Part shown: piece after piece, positions 52,908 to 62,220 of the stretch
Numbering within the stretch: the stretch's first letter is position 1
How the letters are laid out: every line of letters begins with the position of its first letter
Source of the DNA: Candidatus Rhodoferax randersensis
Lineage (GTDB): Bacteria > Pseudomonadota > Gammaproteobacteria > Burkholderiales > Burkholderiaceae_C
Length of the DNA stretch: 64,000 nucleotides
Direction of reading: 5' to 3'
Assembly (NCBI GenBank): GCA_016718155.1
Contig: JADKEH010000027.1
Location: forward strand, 1 to 64,000
Made by a program: the position numbers and the translations under genes
Notes under the pieces: model-generated
Databases searched by the model: none
Told to the model about the DNA's origin: nothing
The model's input: only the letters and a program-made list of their open reading frames with translations

Positions 52908-53207
52908 ATGCTGCACATCGTCAACAAGTCACCCTTTCAAACCAGCACGCTACAGAGCTGTTTGCGCATGGCGCAGGCCGGGCACGCCTTGTTGCTGACC
53001 GAAGACGCCGTCTACGCCGCCACCACCGGCACCGAGTGGGAAGCGCGGGTGCGCCAAGCCTGCGCCTCAATGAAAGTCTATGCCCTGCAACCCGATCTGG
53101 ACGCGCGTGGCCTGACCGCCCGGCTGATCGACGGCGTCACCCTGGTCGACTACGGCGGCTTTGTGGACCTGACCGTGGAACACCCCACCTCGCATGCCTG
53201 GCTGTGA
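52908..53207 (+). CDS. dsrH: DsrH
   Basis: The 99-aa protein (MLHIVNKSPFQTSTLQSCLR) has the DsrH fold (GHALLLTEDAVYAATTG). It has a Cys in SCLRMAQAG and another in QACASMKV. It forms the third subunit of DsrEFH. It is 9 bp downstream of dsrF. The following DNA is an abnormal G/C-only tract. Confidence 0.93.
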   Translation: MLHIVNKSPFQTSTLQSCLRMAQAGHALLLTEDAVYAATTGTEWEARVRQACASMKVYALQPDLDARGLTARLIDGVTLVDYGGFVDLTVEHPTSHAWL

Positions 53208-53284
53208 AATCTGCTCGATTGCGGAAGCCTGAAGGGGCAGGGACACCGGTTTTCGTCAGGGCGGGGGCCGGGGCCCGGCGCCCC

Positions 53285-53409
53285 GCCCCGGGGGGGGGGG
53301 GGGGGGGGGGGGGGCCGCCCCGGGGCGCCGGGGGGGGCGGGGGGGCGGGGGGGGGGGGGCCGCCGGGGCGGGCGGGGGGGGGGGGGGGCGGGGGGGGGGG
53401 GGGGGGGGC
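53285..53409. repeat. Implausible G/C-only tract between dsrH and dsrC
   Basis: About 125 bases contain only G and C, with long runs of G. No natural function or gene is visible. The ORF there would encode only Gly/Pro-type residues. It is probably a sequencing or assembly artefact, or a place where low-quality data were joined. Normal sequence returns at 53410 and dsrC follows. Confidence 0.75.
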
Positions 53410-53448
53410 ACCTTTCAGCCTAACGCCTTTTTTTACCTGGAGAACAAC

Positions 53449-53781
53449 ATGAGTTTTGAAATCGACGGCAAGACCTACGAGACCGATGAAGAGGGTTACC
53501 TGCTGAACCTGGCAGACTGGACCACCGAGGCGGCCGGCCATCTGGCCGAAGAGGAAAAAGTCGCGCTGACCGACAACCACTGGGAGGTGATCAACTTCCT
53601 GCGCGAGTACTACAACGAGTACCAGATCGCCCCCGCCGTGCGGGTGCTGACCAAGGCCATCGGCAAGCAGTTTGGCGAAGAAAAGGGCAACAGCAAGTAC
53701 CTGTACGACCTGTTCCCCTACGGTCCGGCCAAGCAGGCCTGCAAGATCGCCGGCCTGCCCAAGCCAACCGGCTGTATCTGA
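53449..53781 (+). CDS. dsrC: DsrC sulfur carrier
   Basis: The 110-aa protein has the DsrC fold (DGKTYETDEEGYLLNLADW; LTDNHWEVINFLREYYNEY) and both functional cysteines: Cys98 in GPAKQACKIAGL and the penultimate Cys109 in TGCI. These form the trisulfide that DsrAB uses. This is the only one of the three paralogues in the window with both cysteines. ATG 53449 is preceded by CCTGGAGAACAAC. Confidence 0.96.
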   Translation: MSFEIDGKTYETDEEGYLLNLADWTTEAAGHLAEEEKVALTDNHWEVINFLREYYNEYQIAPAVRVLTKAIGKQFGEEKGNSKYLYDLFPYGPAKQACKIAGLPKPTGCI

Positions 53782-53836
53782 GCGCGCCCTGGCGTCCTGG
53801 CATTCCTGACGCACACCGAGTCCCGGACGCCCACCC

Positions 53837-54571
53837 ATGTCGCTGCTGACCATTCTCTTCGCAGTCCTGCTCAACGTCGCCGTGCTGGTGTTCGTGCTGG
53901 GCTTGGCGCGCAAGATCCGCAGCAACGCCAGAACCCCGGCGCCACTGAAGATTCCCACCACCCCGGCACCGATCACGGCCGCCGGCGTGGGCTGGCGCAT
54001 GGCGCGCGAGGTGGTGTTCTTCGAGAGCCTGTTCAAGTCCAGCAAGTGGACCTGGATTTTCGGCTGGATGTTCCATGCCGCGCTGCTGCTGGTGCTGTTG
54101 CGCCACGCGCGCTATTTTCAGGAGCCGGTGTGGCTGCCGGTGGTGCTGATCCAGCCCTTTGGCACCTACGCCGGTTTTGCCATGGTCGCGGGTCTGGGCG
54201 GCCTGTGGGCCAGGCGCTGGCTGGTGGACCGCGTACGCTACATTTCCACCCCGTCTGACCACCTGATGCTGGTGCTGCTGCTGGCGATTGGCCTCACCGG
54301 CCTAGGGATGCGCTTCGTCAGCCACACCGACATCGTGGCGGTCAAGGTCTTCATGCTGGGCCTGCTGCGTTTTGACTGGCAACCCCTGCCGAGTGACCCG
54401 GTGCTGCTGGTGCACCTGGCGCTGGTGGCGCTGCTGATGATCATCTTCCCCATCAGCAAGCTGTTGCACGCACCGGGCTTGTTCTTCAGCCCGACGCGCA
54501 ACCAGACCGACAACGCCCGCGAGCTGCGCCATGTTTCGGCCTGGACCAACGCGCTGGACAAAAAAGCCTGA
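53837..54571 (+). CDS. dsrM: DsrM haem b membrane subunit
   Basis: The 244-aa membrane protein has about five transmembrane helices and His pairs for haem b: FGWMFHAALLL, VWLPVVLIQPFG, RYISTPSDHLMLVLLLAIG, VHLALVALLMII and KLLHAPGLFF. It is NarI-like. It forms the DsrMKJOP complex with DsrK, and exchanges electrons with the quinone pool. It is 55 bp downstream of dsrC. Confidence 0.92.
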   Translation: MSLLTILFAVLLNVAVLVFVLGLARKIRSNARTPAPLKIPTTPAPITAAGVGWRMAREVVFFESLFKSSKWTWIFGWMFHAALLLVLLRHARYFQEPVWLPVVLIQPFGTYAGFAMVAGLGGLWARRWLVDRVRYISTPSDHLMLVLLLAIGLTGLGMRFVSHTDIVAVKVFMLGLLRFDWQPLPSDPVLLVHLALVALLMIIFPISKLLHAPGLFFSPTRNQTDNARELRHVSAWTNALDKKA

Positions 54572-54576
54572 TCACC

Positions 54577-56069
54577 ATGGCCACCGCAGCGTTCGAAACC
54601 CCCAAACTCAAGAGCTACCCGGTCATTCCACTGGTGCAGGTGGGGGCCACGTCGCACCTCAAGCCATTTATCGCGGCCGCACCGATTCAGAATGCGCTTG
54701 GATTTCCAGAGCAACTGGTCGACGACTGGCACGACAAGGCGATCGCCAAGATGGGCGAGTTGCTGGGCAAATACCGCTCACTACAGGTCTACATGGACGC
54801 CTGCGTGCATTGCGGCGCCTGCTCCGACAAGTGCCACTACTTCCTGGGCACCGCCGATCCCAAGAACATGCCGGTGGCACGCCAGGACCTGATGCGCAAG
54901 GTGTACCGGCGCTACTTCACCTTTGCCGGCAAATACTTCCCCAAACTGGTGGGCGCGGTGGACCTGACGCGTGAGGTGCTGGACGAGTGGTACAGCTACT
55001 TCAACCAGTGCTCGGAATGCCGTCGCTGCTCGGTGTTCTGCCCCTACGGCATTGACACCGCCGAGGTGACCATGGCGGCCCGCGAGATCATGGCCTCCAT
55101 CGGCATGGGGCAGAAGTACAGCAACGAGATCATCGGCAAGGTGCACCGCATCGGCAACAACCTGGGCATTCCCGGGCCGGCGCTGGAAAACACGCTCGAA
55201 GGCCTGGAAGAAGACACCAAGGAAGAGACCGGACTGGACATCAAGTTTCCGCTCAACGTCAAGGGCGCCGAGGTGCTGCTGATCACGCCCTCAGCCGACT
55301 TCTTCTCCGAGCCGCACGTCGAGAGCCTGATTGGCTACGCCAAGGTGTTCCACGCCGCCGGCATCAGCTGGACGCTGAGTTCGCACGCCTCGGAGGCCGG
55401 CAACTTCGGCATGTTCATCGGCAACTACGAGCAGATGCGCAACATCTCGATGCGCGTGCGCGAGGCGGCCCTGGAGCTGGGCGTCAAACGCATCGTGGTC
55501 GGTGAATGTGGCCACGCCTGGCGCGTGGCCTACAGCTTCTGGAACACGCTGATTGGGCCGTTTGACTACCTCGATCCGCGCTACCCGGTGCCGCAGCACA
55601 TCTGCGAAGTCACCGACGACCTGATCCAGCGCGGCGCCTTGAGCTTCAACAAGGACGCCAACGACGACCGCATCATCACCTTCCACGACTCCTGCAACGT
55701 GGCCCGCGCCTCGCGCATGGGCAGCATGCCGGGCGGGCAGTTTGTGATTCCGCGGCGCATCATCACCTCGGTGGCCAACCACTTTCATGACATGGCGCCC
55801 AGACCATTCACGAGAGCACGTTTTGCTGCGGCGGCGGCGGCGGCCTGCTGACCGACGACCTGCTGGAGCTGCGCGTCAAGGGCGCCCTGCCGCGCATGGA
55901 GGCCCTGAAGGGCGTGGTGGACGACCACGGCGTCAACTTCATGGCCACCATCTGCGCCATCTGCAAGGCCCAGTTCACCAAGGTACTGCCCTACTACGGC
56001 TTCGACATGAGCATGGTGGGTGGCGTCCACCAACTGGTCAGCAAGGCGATCCGCCTGGGCGACAAATAA
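54577..56069 (+). CDS. dsrK: DsrK heterodisulfide reductase-like subunit (one frameshift)
   Basis: About 497 aa when joined. It has two [4Fe-4S] motifs (CVHCGACSDKCHYFLG and CSECRRCSVFCPYGID), a first CCG-like domain and a second CCG domain ending FCCGGGGGLL. The frame breaks at about 55800 (GCGCCCAGACCATTCAC); one missing base restores MAPDTIHESTFCCGGGG and the end at 56069 (IRLGDK). DsrK reduces or oxidises the DsrC disulfide. It is essential, so the break is probably a sequence error. Confidence 0.9.
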
Positions 56070-56111
56070 CCCGACATCGCGCTGCCCGCACCCCATTCAG
56101 GAGACCCCAAC

Positions 56112-58070
56112 ATGTCTACCCCTCTCGAAAACATCGCCACCAAGCCGCTCAACTTTCGTCGCTACAAAGACGGCGACGACAAGGTGCGCTCCTTCCAGAA
56201 GGACATCTTTGACGCGGGCCACTCGCACAAGTGCCCAACCTATATTCAAAGCACCGCGCCGTGCCAGGGCAGTTGCCCGGCGGGCGAAGACATCCGGGGC
56301 TACCTCAACATCGTGCGTGGCATCGAGAAGCCGCCCGCGGGCGTGAGCTGGCAGGCCTATGCGTTTGGGCGACTGACCGAGGCCAACCCGTTTCCGTCGG
56401 TGATGGGCCGGGTCTGCCCGGCACCGTGCGAATCGGGCTGCAACCGCAACCAGGTGGAAGACTTTGTCGGCATCAACTCGGTCGAGCACTTCCTGGGCGA
56501 CTACGCGATCCAGAACAAGCTGGCCTTCGCCAAGCCGCTCGCGCAGACTGGCAAAAAGGTCGCCGTGATCGGCGGCGGCCCAGCCGGTCTGTCGGCCGCC
56601 TACCAACTGGCGCGCAAGGGCCACGCCGTCACGCTGTTCGACGAGCGCGCTGAGCTGGGCGGCATGATGCGTTACGGCATTCCGGGCTTTCGCACCCCGC
56701 GTGATGTGCTGGACGCTGAGATCCAGCGCATCCTGGACCTGGGCGTGCAAACCCGCATGAACTGCCGCATCGGCACCGACATCAGCATGGAGAGCATTCG
56801 CGCCGAGTTCGACGCGGTGTTCCTGGGCCTGGGTGCCCAGGCCGGGCGCGCCTTGCCGGTGGAGGGCGCCGACGCGCCCAACTGCGTCACCGCCACATCT
56901 TTCCTGAAGGCCTTCAACGACGGTCGCCTTCGCCACGTTGGCAAACGGGTGGTGGTGGTGGGCGGTGGCGACACCTCGATTGACGTCGCCACGGTGGCCC
57001 GGCGCCTGGGCCATATCGACAAGATCAACGAATCAGACCGCCCCGAGCACGCCATTGCCGGCCACGTGGCCCACGACGTGGCCGAGGTCTCGGCGCGTCA
57101 GGGCGCGGAGGTCACGCTGACCTCGATCTTCGCCGTGGACAAGATGCAGGCCACCAAACACGAAGTCGAACAAGCGCTGGCCGAGGGCATCACCATGCGC
57201 GGTGGCATGGCCCCAATCGGCGTGGTGCGTGGCGCGGATGGCCGTGCCACCGCCCTGCGCGTGATCCGCTGCGAGGCCAAGCTGACCGGCGGCCGGCTGG
57301 AGATCAAGAACATCGAAGGCACCGAAGAAGACATCCCGGCGGACCTGATTGTCTCGGCCATCGGCCAGGCGGTGGACTTTACCGGCCTGGATGAATTCAA
57401 CAATGGCAAGGGCGCCATCAACACCGACAAAAACTACCAGGTGCAGGGTCAGCCGGGTTGCTTCGTCGGCGGTGACGTGATTCGCCCGCACCTGCTGACC
57501 ACGGCAATAGGCCACGGTGCCATTGCCGCCGACGGGATTGACCGCTTTCTGCAGAACGAGCCGCTGGAGAAGCGCCCCAAGATCGACGTGCACGCCTTCG
57601 ACCTGAAACGCAAGATGCTGGAGAAGGGCTACACCTTCAGCGAGGTGCATGAGCCGATTCGCGGCACCGACAAGAGCACGGCGGCGATCCACAACTTCGA
57701 CAATCGCTCAGACCGCTACGTGATCTCGCACAAGGAGCTGTTTCTGGGTCACTTTCCGTACGTGGCACGCAACCGGCGCGGCACCGTCACGCTGACGGCC
57801 GAGCAGGCGCTGAACAACTTCGAGGAACGCCTGCAGCCGCTGCTGGAAGCGCAGGCAATGGCCGAAGCCAAACGCTGCATGAGTTGCGGCCAGTGTTTCG
57901 AGTGCGACAACTGCGTGGTCTATTGCCCGCAGGTGGCGGTGTTCAAGGTGCCCAAGGCCAAGTCCACCACCGGGCGTTACGTGGACACCGACTACAACAA
58001 GTGCATCGGCTGCCACATCTGCGCCGACGTGTGCCCCACCGGCTACATCCAGATGGGCCTGGGAGACTAG
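56112..58070 (+). CDS. dsrL: DsrL NAD(P)H oxidoreductase
   Basis: The 652-aa protein is related to the glutamate synthase small subunit: an N-terminal Fe-S region (CPTYIQSTAPCQGSCPAGED; CPAPCESGC), FAD-binding (VAVIGGGPAGLSAAYQL), NAD(P)-binding (VVVVGGGDTSIDVA) and a C-terminal two-cluster ferredoxin (CMSCGQCFECDNC; CIGCHICADVCPTGY). DsrL is needed for sulfur oxidation by DsrAB and is a mark of the oxidative pathway. ATG 56112 has AGGAGACC upstream. Confidence 0.95.
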   Translation: MSTPLENIATKPLNFRRYKDGDDKVRSFQKDIFDAGHSHKCPTYIQSTAPCQGSCPAGEDIRGYLNIVRGIEKPPAGVSWQAYAFGRLTEANPFPSVMGRVCPAPCESGCNRNQVEDFVGINSVEHFLGDYAIQNKLAFAKPLAQTGKKVAVIGGGPAGLSAAYQLARKGHAVTLFDERAELGGMMRYGIPGFRTPRDVLDAEIQRILDLGVQTRMNCRIGTDISMESIRAEFDAVFLGLGAQAGRALPVEGADAPNCVTATSFLKAFNDGRLRHVGKRVVVVGGGDTSIDVATVARRLGHIDKINESDRPEHAIAGHVAHDVAEVSARQGAEVTLTSIFAVDKMQATKHEVEQALAEGITMRGGMAPIGVVRGADGRATALRVIRCEAKLTGGRLEIKNIEGTEEDIPADLIVSAIGQAVDFTGLDEFNNGKGAINTDKNYQVQGQPGCFVGGDVIRPHLLTTAIGHGAIAADGIDRFLQNEPLEKRPKIDVHAFDLKRKMLEKGYTFSEVHEPIRGTDKSTAAIHNFDNRSDRYVISHKELFLGHFPYVARNRRGTVTLTAEQALNNFEERLQPLLEAQAMAEAKRCMSCGQCFECDNCVVYCPQVAVFKVPKAKSTTGRYVDTDYNKCIGCHICADVCPTGYIQMGLGD

Positions 58071-58102
58071 ATTGTGAATCGCGCAGCAACTCCGCCCGAG
58101 TC

Positions 58103-58254
58103 GTCATTGCGAGCGCACGCCGTCATTGCGAACGCAGTGAAGCAATCCATTTTCCCTGAATTCATGGATCGCCACGGCCTGCGGCCTCGCGATGACGAGG
58201 CTGGTTCAAGGTCCGTGTGCGGTATCGGGCCGGATTCGGGAGGCTCGCAATGAC
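58103..58254. repeat. About 150-bp inverted-repeat-bounded element, copy 1 (dsrL-dsrJ)
   Basis: GTCATTGCGAG (58103-58113) and CTCGCAATGAC (58244-58254) bound a 152-bp element. Inside are a second CGTCATTGCGAACG and a segment TGGATCGCCACGGCCT with CCTCGCGATGACG. The right arm contains the dsrJ start codon (ATG 58250). A second copy lies at 62555-62703 with the inner segment in reverse orientation. Confidence 0.75.
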
Positions 58255-58684
58255 GAACACTGGTCGTCTCCGTGGTATCCCGCGACCTGGTGCACTGGTA
58301 CTCCTGCTGGGTTTGATCGTCGCCGGCGCGGTTCATGCGGGCGACGTAACGGCCTCACGCGTGCCCCAGCCGGTGATCGAAGCGGCGCGCGGCGGGCAAT
58401 GCGTGGCGGACCCGGCTTTCATGCGGCGCAACCACATGAACCTGCTCAAGCACCAGCGCGACGACACCTTGCGCGGCGGGGTGCGCACCGGGCAGCACAG
58501 TCTGAAAGCCTGCATTGGCTGCCACGCCAGCCAGAGCACCGGTAGCGTGAACGCTGGCAGCACCAATTTCTGTCAGAGCTGCCACGCGTATGCGGCGGTC
58601 AAGATTGATTGTTTCGAGTGCCACACCAGCCACGCGCCCAGCCTCCACTGTGCCCAAGCCGCCATCGGTGTCCCTAGGCAAGCC
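58250..58684 (+). CDS. dsrJ: DsrJ trihaem cytochrome c (reads through into dsrO)
   Basis: The 145-aa region has a signal/anchor (ALVLLLGLIVAGAVHAG), the special Cys region GGQCVADPAFMRRNHMNLL and three haem motifs (CIGCH, CQSCH, CFECH). It is DsrJ, the periplasmic cytochrome of DsrMKJOP. No stop is present before the dsrO start; the frame continues through HTSHAPSLHC to MKPDSTPLAAD. In the +1 frame a TGA overlaps the dsrO ATG (CCATGA), so either the two genes are fused or one base is missing in this copy. An in-frame GTG at 58217 is less likely as the start. Confidence 0.85.
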
Positions 58685-59473
58685 ATGAAGCCAGATTCCA
58701 CGCCCCTTGCAGCCGATAAACCGGCCACGACGCCCAGCCGGCGCGGCTTTCTCGGCGTGGCAGCGGCCGGTATCGCCGGCGTTCTGATCGCCCCCGGCGT
58801 GCGCCTGATCGAGATCGCCCAGGCCGCACCAACGGCCAAGGGCTTGAGCCCAGGTGCCAGCAGCACCGTGCGCTGGGGCATGCTGATTGACAGCACGAAA
58901 TGCGCCAGCGGCTGCACCGATTGCGTCACCGCCTGCAACACCGAGAACGGCCTGTCCGGCGGCACCAAGGCGACCCAGGCCACCGATCCGCAGTGGATCC
59001 GCAAGATCGAGATCAAGGAAATCCGCACCGGCAAGGTTCAGTCGCTGCCGATGATGTGCCAGCACTGCGCCGAGCCACCGTGCGTCGATGTCTGCCCCAC
59101 CGGCGCATCGTTCAAACGCGCCGACGGCATCGTGCTGGTGGACAAACACATCTGCATTGGCTGCCGCTATTGCATGATGGCCTGCCCCTACAAGGCGCGC
59201 TCCTTTGTGCACGAACCCCAGAGCAATCAGAAGCCCGATGTGCCGCGTGGCATGGGCACCGTCGAGGCCTGCACCCTGTGTGTGCACAAGGTCGACCGTG
59301 GTGAGCAGCCGGCCTGCGTCAGCGCCTGCGCCAGCGCCGGCCATGGCGCGATCCTGTTTGGCGACCTGAACGACCCGAACAGCGATATCTCCAAACGCAT
59401 CGCCAGCGTGGCAACGCGCCAGATCCGCGAGGACCTGAACCTCAACACCGGCGTGCGCTATACGGGAGTCTGA
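58685..59473 (+). CDS. dsrO: DsrO periplasmic ferredoxin subunit
   Basis: The 262-aa region has a Tat signal (SRRGFLGVAAAGIAGVL) and four [4Fe-4S] clusters (CASGCTDCVTAC; CQHCAEPPCVDVCP; CIGCRYCMMACPY; CTLCVHKVDRG with CVSACASAG). It is the electron-transfer ferredoxin of DsrMKJOP. ATG 58685 is in frame with dsrJ. The presence of an own Tat signal in the middle of the long frame argues for separate proteins. Confidence 0.9.
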   Translation: MKPDSTPLAADKPATTPSRRGFLGVAAAGIAGVLIAPGVRLIEIAQAAPTAKGLSPGASSTVRWGMLIDSTKCASGCTDCVTACNTENGLSGGTKATQATDPQWIRKIEIKEIRTGKVQSLPMMCQHCAEPPCVDVCPTGASFKRADGIVLVDKHICIGCRYCMMACPYKARSFVHEPQSNQKPDVPRGMGTVEACTLCVHKVDRGEQPACVSACASAGHGAILFGDLNDPNSDISKRIASVATRQIREDLNLNTGVRYTGV

Positions 59474-59476
59474 AGC

Positions 59477-60697
59477 ATGAAAATTGCACTGCGTCAACTC
59501 GAAGGCAACAGCCTCGGCTACTACGGCCTGCTGGCCGCGCTGGCCGGGGTGGCGGCGCTGGGTGGGGCGGCGGTATGGACCATGGAGCACCACGGCCACA
59601 TCGTCACCGGCATGAACAACCAGATCGTCTGGGGGCTGCCGCATGTGTTTGCGGTGTTCCTGGTGGTGGCGGCATCGGGCGCGCTCAACATCGCCTCGAT
59701 GGCCTCGGTGTTTGGCAAGACCGAATTCAAGCCGCTGGCGCCCCTGTCCGGTCTGCTGGCGCTGGCGCTGCTGCTGGGTGGATTAGCCGTGTTGATGCTC
59801 GATCTGGGCCGGCCTGACCGGCTGATCGTGGCCATGACGCACTTCAACTTCAAGTCGATCTTTGCCCTCAACATCTTTCTCTATTCCGGTTTCATGGGCT
59901 TCGTCATCGCCTACCTGTGGACCATGATGGAACACGGCATGAGCCGCTTCACGCCGCTGGCGGGTCTGGCCGCCTTCCTCTGGCGCATGGCCCTGACCAC
60001 CGGTACCGGCTCGATCTTCGGCTTCCTGGTGGCGCGCCAGGCTTTTGATTCGGCCATGCTGGCGCCGCTGTTCATCGCGCTGTCACTAAGCTACGGTCTG
60101 GCGGTGTTCCTGCTGGTGTTGATGGCCGCATCGCGTGGCAGCGCGCGAGCGCTGGGGGATGCGCTGCTGGCACGGTTTGCGCGGCTGCAGGTGATCTTTG
60201 TCGCCGCCGGGCTGTACTTCGTGCTGGTCTACCACCTGACCAATCTGTACTTCACCAAACACCACGATTTCGAGCGCTTTGTGTTGCTGGAAGGCGGCGT
60301 GTACACCACGATGTTCTGGCTCGGCCAGGTGCTGCTGGGTGGCGTGTTGCCAATCGTGTTGCTGCTGCACCCACGCATTGGCCAGTTGCGCCAGCGCATC
60401 GCGCTCAGCGCCGCACTGGTGGTGGCCGGCGGTTTTGCGCAGATGGCCGTCACCATCATCGGTGGACAAGCCTTTCCACTGGTCATGTTCCCGGGCCATC
60501 AGGTCAGCAGCAGTTTTTCGGACGGTGTGGTCAACCCCTACACACCCACCTTGCCAGAGTGGCTGCTGGGTTTGGGCGGCATCGCGGTGGTGGCGCTGAT
60601 CGTGATGCTGGCCATCAAGTTCATGGACTTTCTGCCAGAGCGGCTCGATGATGCCGCCATTCCAACCAGCGGCCCGGCCAAGCCAGCCGAGGCTTGA
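59477..60697 (+). CDS. dsrP: DsrP NrfD-type membrane subunit
   Basis: The 406-aa membrane protein has about ten transmembrane helices and the NrfD/PsrC pattern: IVWGLPHVFAVFLVVAASGA, LMLDLGRPDRLIVAM, THFNFKSIFALNIFL. It has no haem and interacts with quinones. It ends the DsrMKJOP set. It is 3 bp downstream of dsrO. Confidence 0.93.
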   Translation: MKIALRQLEGNSLGYYGLLAALAGVAALGGAAVWTMEHHGHIVTGMNNQIVWGLPHVFAVFLVVAASGALNIASMASVFGKTEFKPLAPLSGLLALALLLGGLAVLMLDLGRPDRLIVAMTHFNFKSIFALNIFLYSGFMGFVIAYLWTMMEHGMSRFTPLAGLAAFLWRMALTTGTGSIFGFLVARQAFDSAMLAPLFIALSLSYGLAVFLLVLMAASRGSARALGDALLARFARLQVIFVAAGLYFVLVYHLTNLYFTKHHDFERFVLLEGGVYTTMFWLGQVLLGGVLPIVLLLHPRIGQLRQRIALSAALVVAGGFAQMAVTIIGGQAFPLVMFPGHQVSSSFSDGVVNPYTPTLPEWLLGLGGIAVVALIVMLAIKFMDFLPERLDDAAIPTSGPAKPAEA

Positions 60698-60714
60698 ACA
60701 GCCAACATCCGACA

Positions 60715-60750
60715 ATCAGTTGAGGACAGAACTAAAGGTCTGTCCCGCAA
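60715..60750. repeat. GGGACAG-type intergenic repeat, copy 5 (dsrP-dsrN)
   Basis: ATCAGTTGAGGACAGA (60715-60730) and GGTCTGTCCC (60737-60746) form an inverted repeat around a short loop. It lies 17 bases after dsrP and 16 bases before dsrN. Confidence 0.6.
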
Positions 60751-60765
60751 AGTATCAAGAGAACT

Positions 60766-62220
60766 ATGGCACGTTTGCTGATTTCAGCGGCGCACAAGTC
60801 GTCGGGCAAGACCACCATCACCGTGGGCCTGTGCGCCGCCTTGTCCGCGCAGGGCTTACGCGTGCAGCCCTTCAAGAAAGGGCCGGACTACATCGACCCG
60901 ATGTGGTTGAGCCAGGCCAGTCGGCGTGACTGCTTCAACCTCGACCCGTTCCTGATGTCGCCCGAAGCCATCACCGCCTGCTTCAGTCGCCACGCGGCGC
61001 AAGCGGACATTGCTATCGTCGAGGGCAACAAGGGGCTGTACGACGGGCTGGCGCTGGACGGCAGCAACAGCAATGCCGCCGTGGCCCACCTGCTGGACTT
61101 GCCGGTGGTGCTGGTGCTGGACGCGCGGGGCATGACGCGTGGCATCGCACCGCTGATTTTGGGCTACCAGGCGTTTGATGCGCGCATCCGTATTGCGGGG
61201 GTGATCCTCAACCAGTTGGGCGGCGAGCGCCACGAATCGAAGTTGCGCGCCGTGATCGAGCACTACACCGACGTGCCGGTGCTCGGCGCCATCGGCCACG
61301 ACCCGCGCCTGGCCGTGGTGGAGCGCCACCTGGGCCTGATGCCCAACCACGAACTCGACGATGCGGCCCAACGCGTGCGCGCCATGGGTGAGCTGGTCGG
61401 GCGCCAAGTGGACCTGGCCCGGGTGCTGCAGGTGGCCGCCAGCGCCGCGCCGCTGGTCACGCCAACTGACACGGCCATGGCGTCTTCCATCGCGCCATCT
61501 GGAGCGGCTGCGGCGGCCGCACCATCGCGCATCCGCATCGGCCTGGCGCGCGACAAGGCTTTTGGCTTCTACTACCCGGACGATCTGCAGGCGCTGCAGG
61601 CCGCCGGCGCCGAGCTGGTGCCCTTCGATACGCTGCACGACAGCACCCTGCCGGCCGTTGACGGTCTGTTCATCGGCGGTGGCTTCCCCGAAATGTTTGG
61701 CCCCGAGCTGCAGGCCAACGTGGCGCTGCGCGCCAGCATCCGCTGCGCCATCGAGGCCGGTCTGCCGGTCTACGCCGAATGCGGTGGCCTGATGTACCTG
61801 GCCCGCACGCTGCGCTACAAGGACACCGTTCACCAGATGGTGGGGGCGCTGCCGGTGGACGTGGTGATGCACGAGCGCCCAGTGGGGCGCGGCTATGTCG
61901 AACTTGAACGCACCGCCAACGCACCCTGGCCCGCTGGCGCTGACGCGGATGCGAACCCTCCGTCGCCCATGCTGCGCGGCCATGAATTTCATTACTCCAG
62001 CCTGGAGAACATCGGCACCGAGCTGAAATTTGCCTACCACGTGCGACGCGGCCATGGCGTGGACGGCCAGCACGACGGCATCGTGCATCGCCATGTGCTG
62101 GCCGCCTACACGCACCTGCGCAGCGGCGCAGGCAGCGACTGGGCGCGCCAGTTCGTGCGCTATGTGCAGGACCGTAGAATCCGTTCACCGCTGCAAGCTC
62201 TGGAACCATGCGAACACTGA
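60766..62220 (+). CDS. dsrN: DsrN (CobB/CbiA-type sirohaem amidase)
   Basis: The 484-aa protein has an N-terminal P-loop ATPase fold (LISAAHKSSGKTTITVGLC) and a C-terminal class I glutamine amidotransferase with the Cys nucleophile in VYAECGGLMYL. It is like cobyrinate a,c-diamide synthase. In dsr operons it amidates sirohaem for DsrAB. ATG 60766 begins the P-loop domain. Confidence 0.93.
   Translation: MARLLISAAHKSSGKTTITVGLCAALSAQGLRVQPFKKGPDYIDPMWLSQASRRDCFNLDPFLMSPEAITACFSRHAAQADIAIVEGNKGLYDGLALDGSNSNAAVAHLLDLPVVLVLDARGMTRGIAPLILGYQAFDARIRIAGVILNQLGGERHESKLRAVIEHYTDVPVLGAIGHDPRLAVVERHLGLMPNHELDDAAQRVRAMGELVGRQVDLARVLQVAASAAPLVTPTDTAMASSIAPSGAAAAAAPSRIRIGLARDKAFGFYYPDDLQALQAAGAELVPFDTLHDSTLPAVDGLFIGGGFPEMFGPELQANVALRASIRCAIEAGLPVYAECGGLMYLARTLRYKDTVHQMVGALPVDVVMHERPVGRGYVELERTANAPWPAGADADANPPSPMLRGHEFHYSSLENIGTELKFAYHVRRGHGVDGQHDGIVHRHVLAAYTHLRSGAGSDWARQFVRYVQDRRIRSPLQALEPCEH

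Noticed and set aside
53137..54045. 302-aa minus-strand frame with a long Pro-rich run
   Set aside because: The Pro/Gly run is the reverse of the G/C-only artefact tract and the rest is antisense to dsrC and dsrM.
58355..59644. 429-aa minus-strand frame opposite dsrJ-dsrO
   Set aside because: Shadow of the haem and ferredoxin genes on the + strand.
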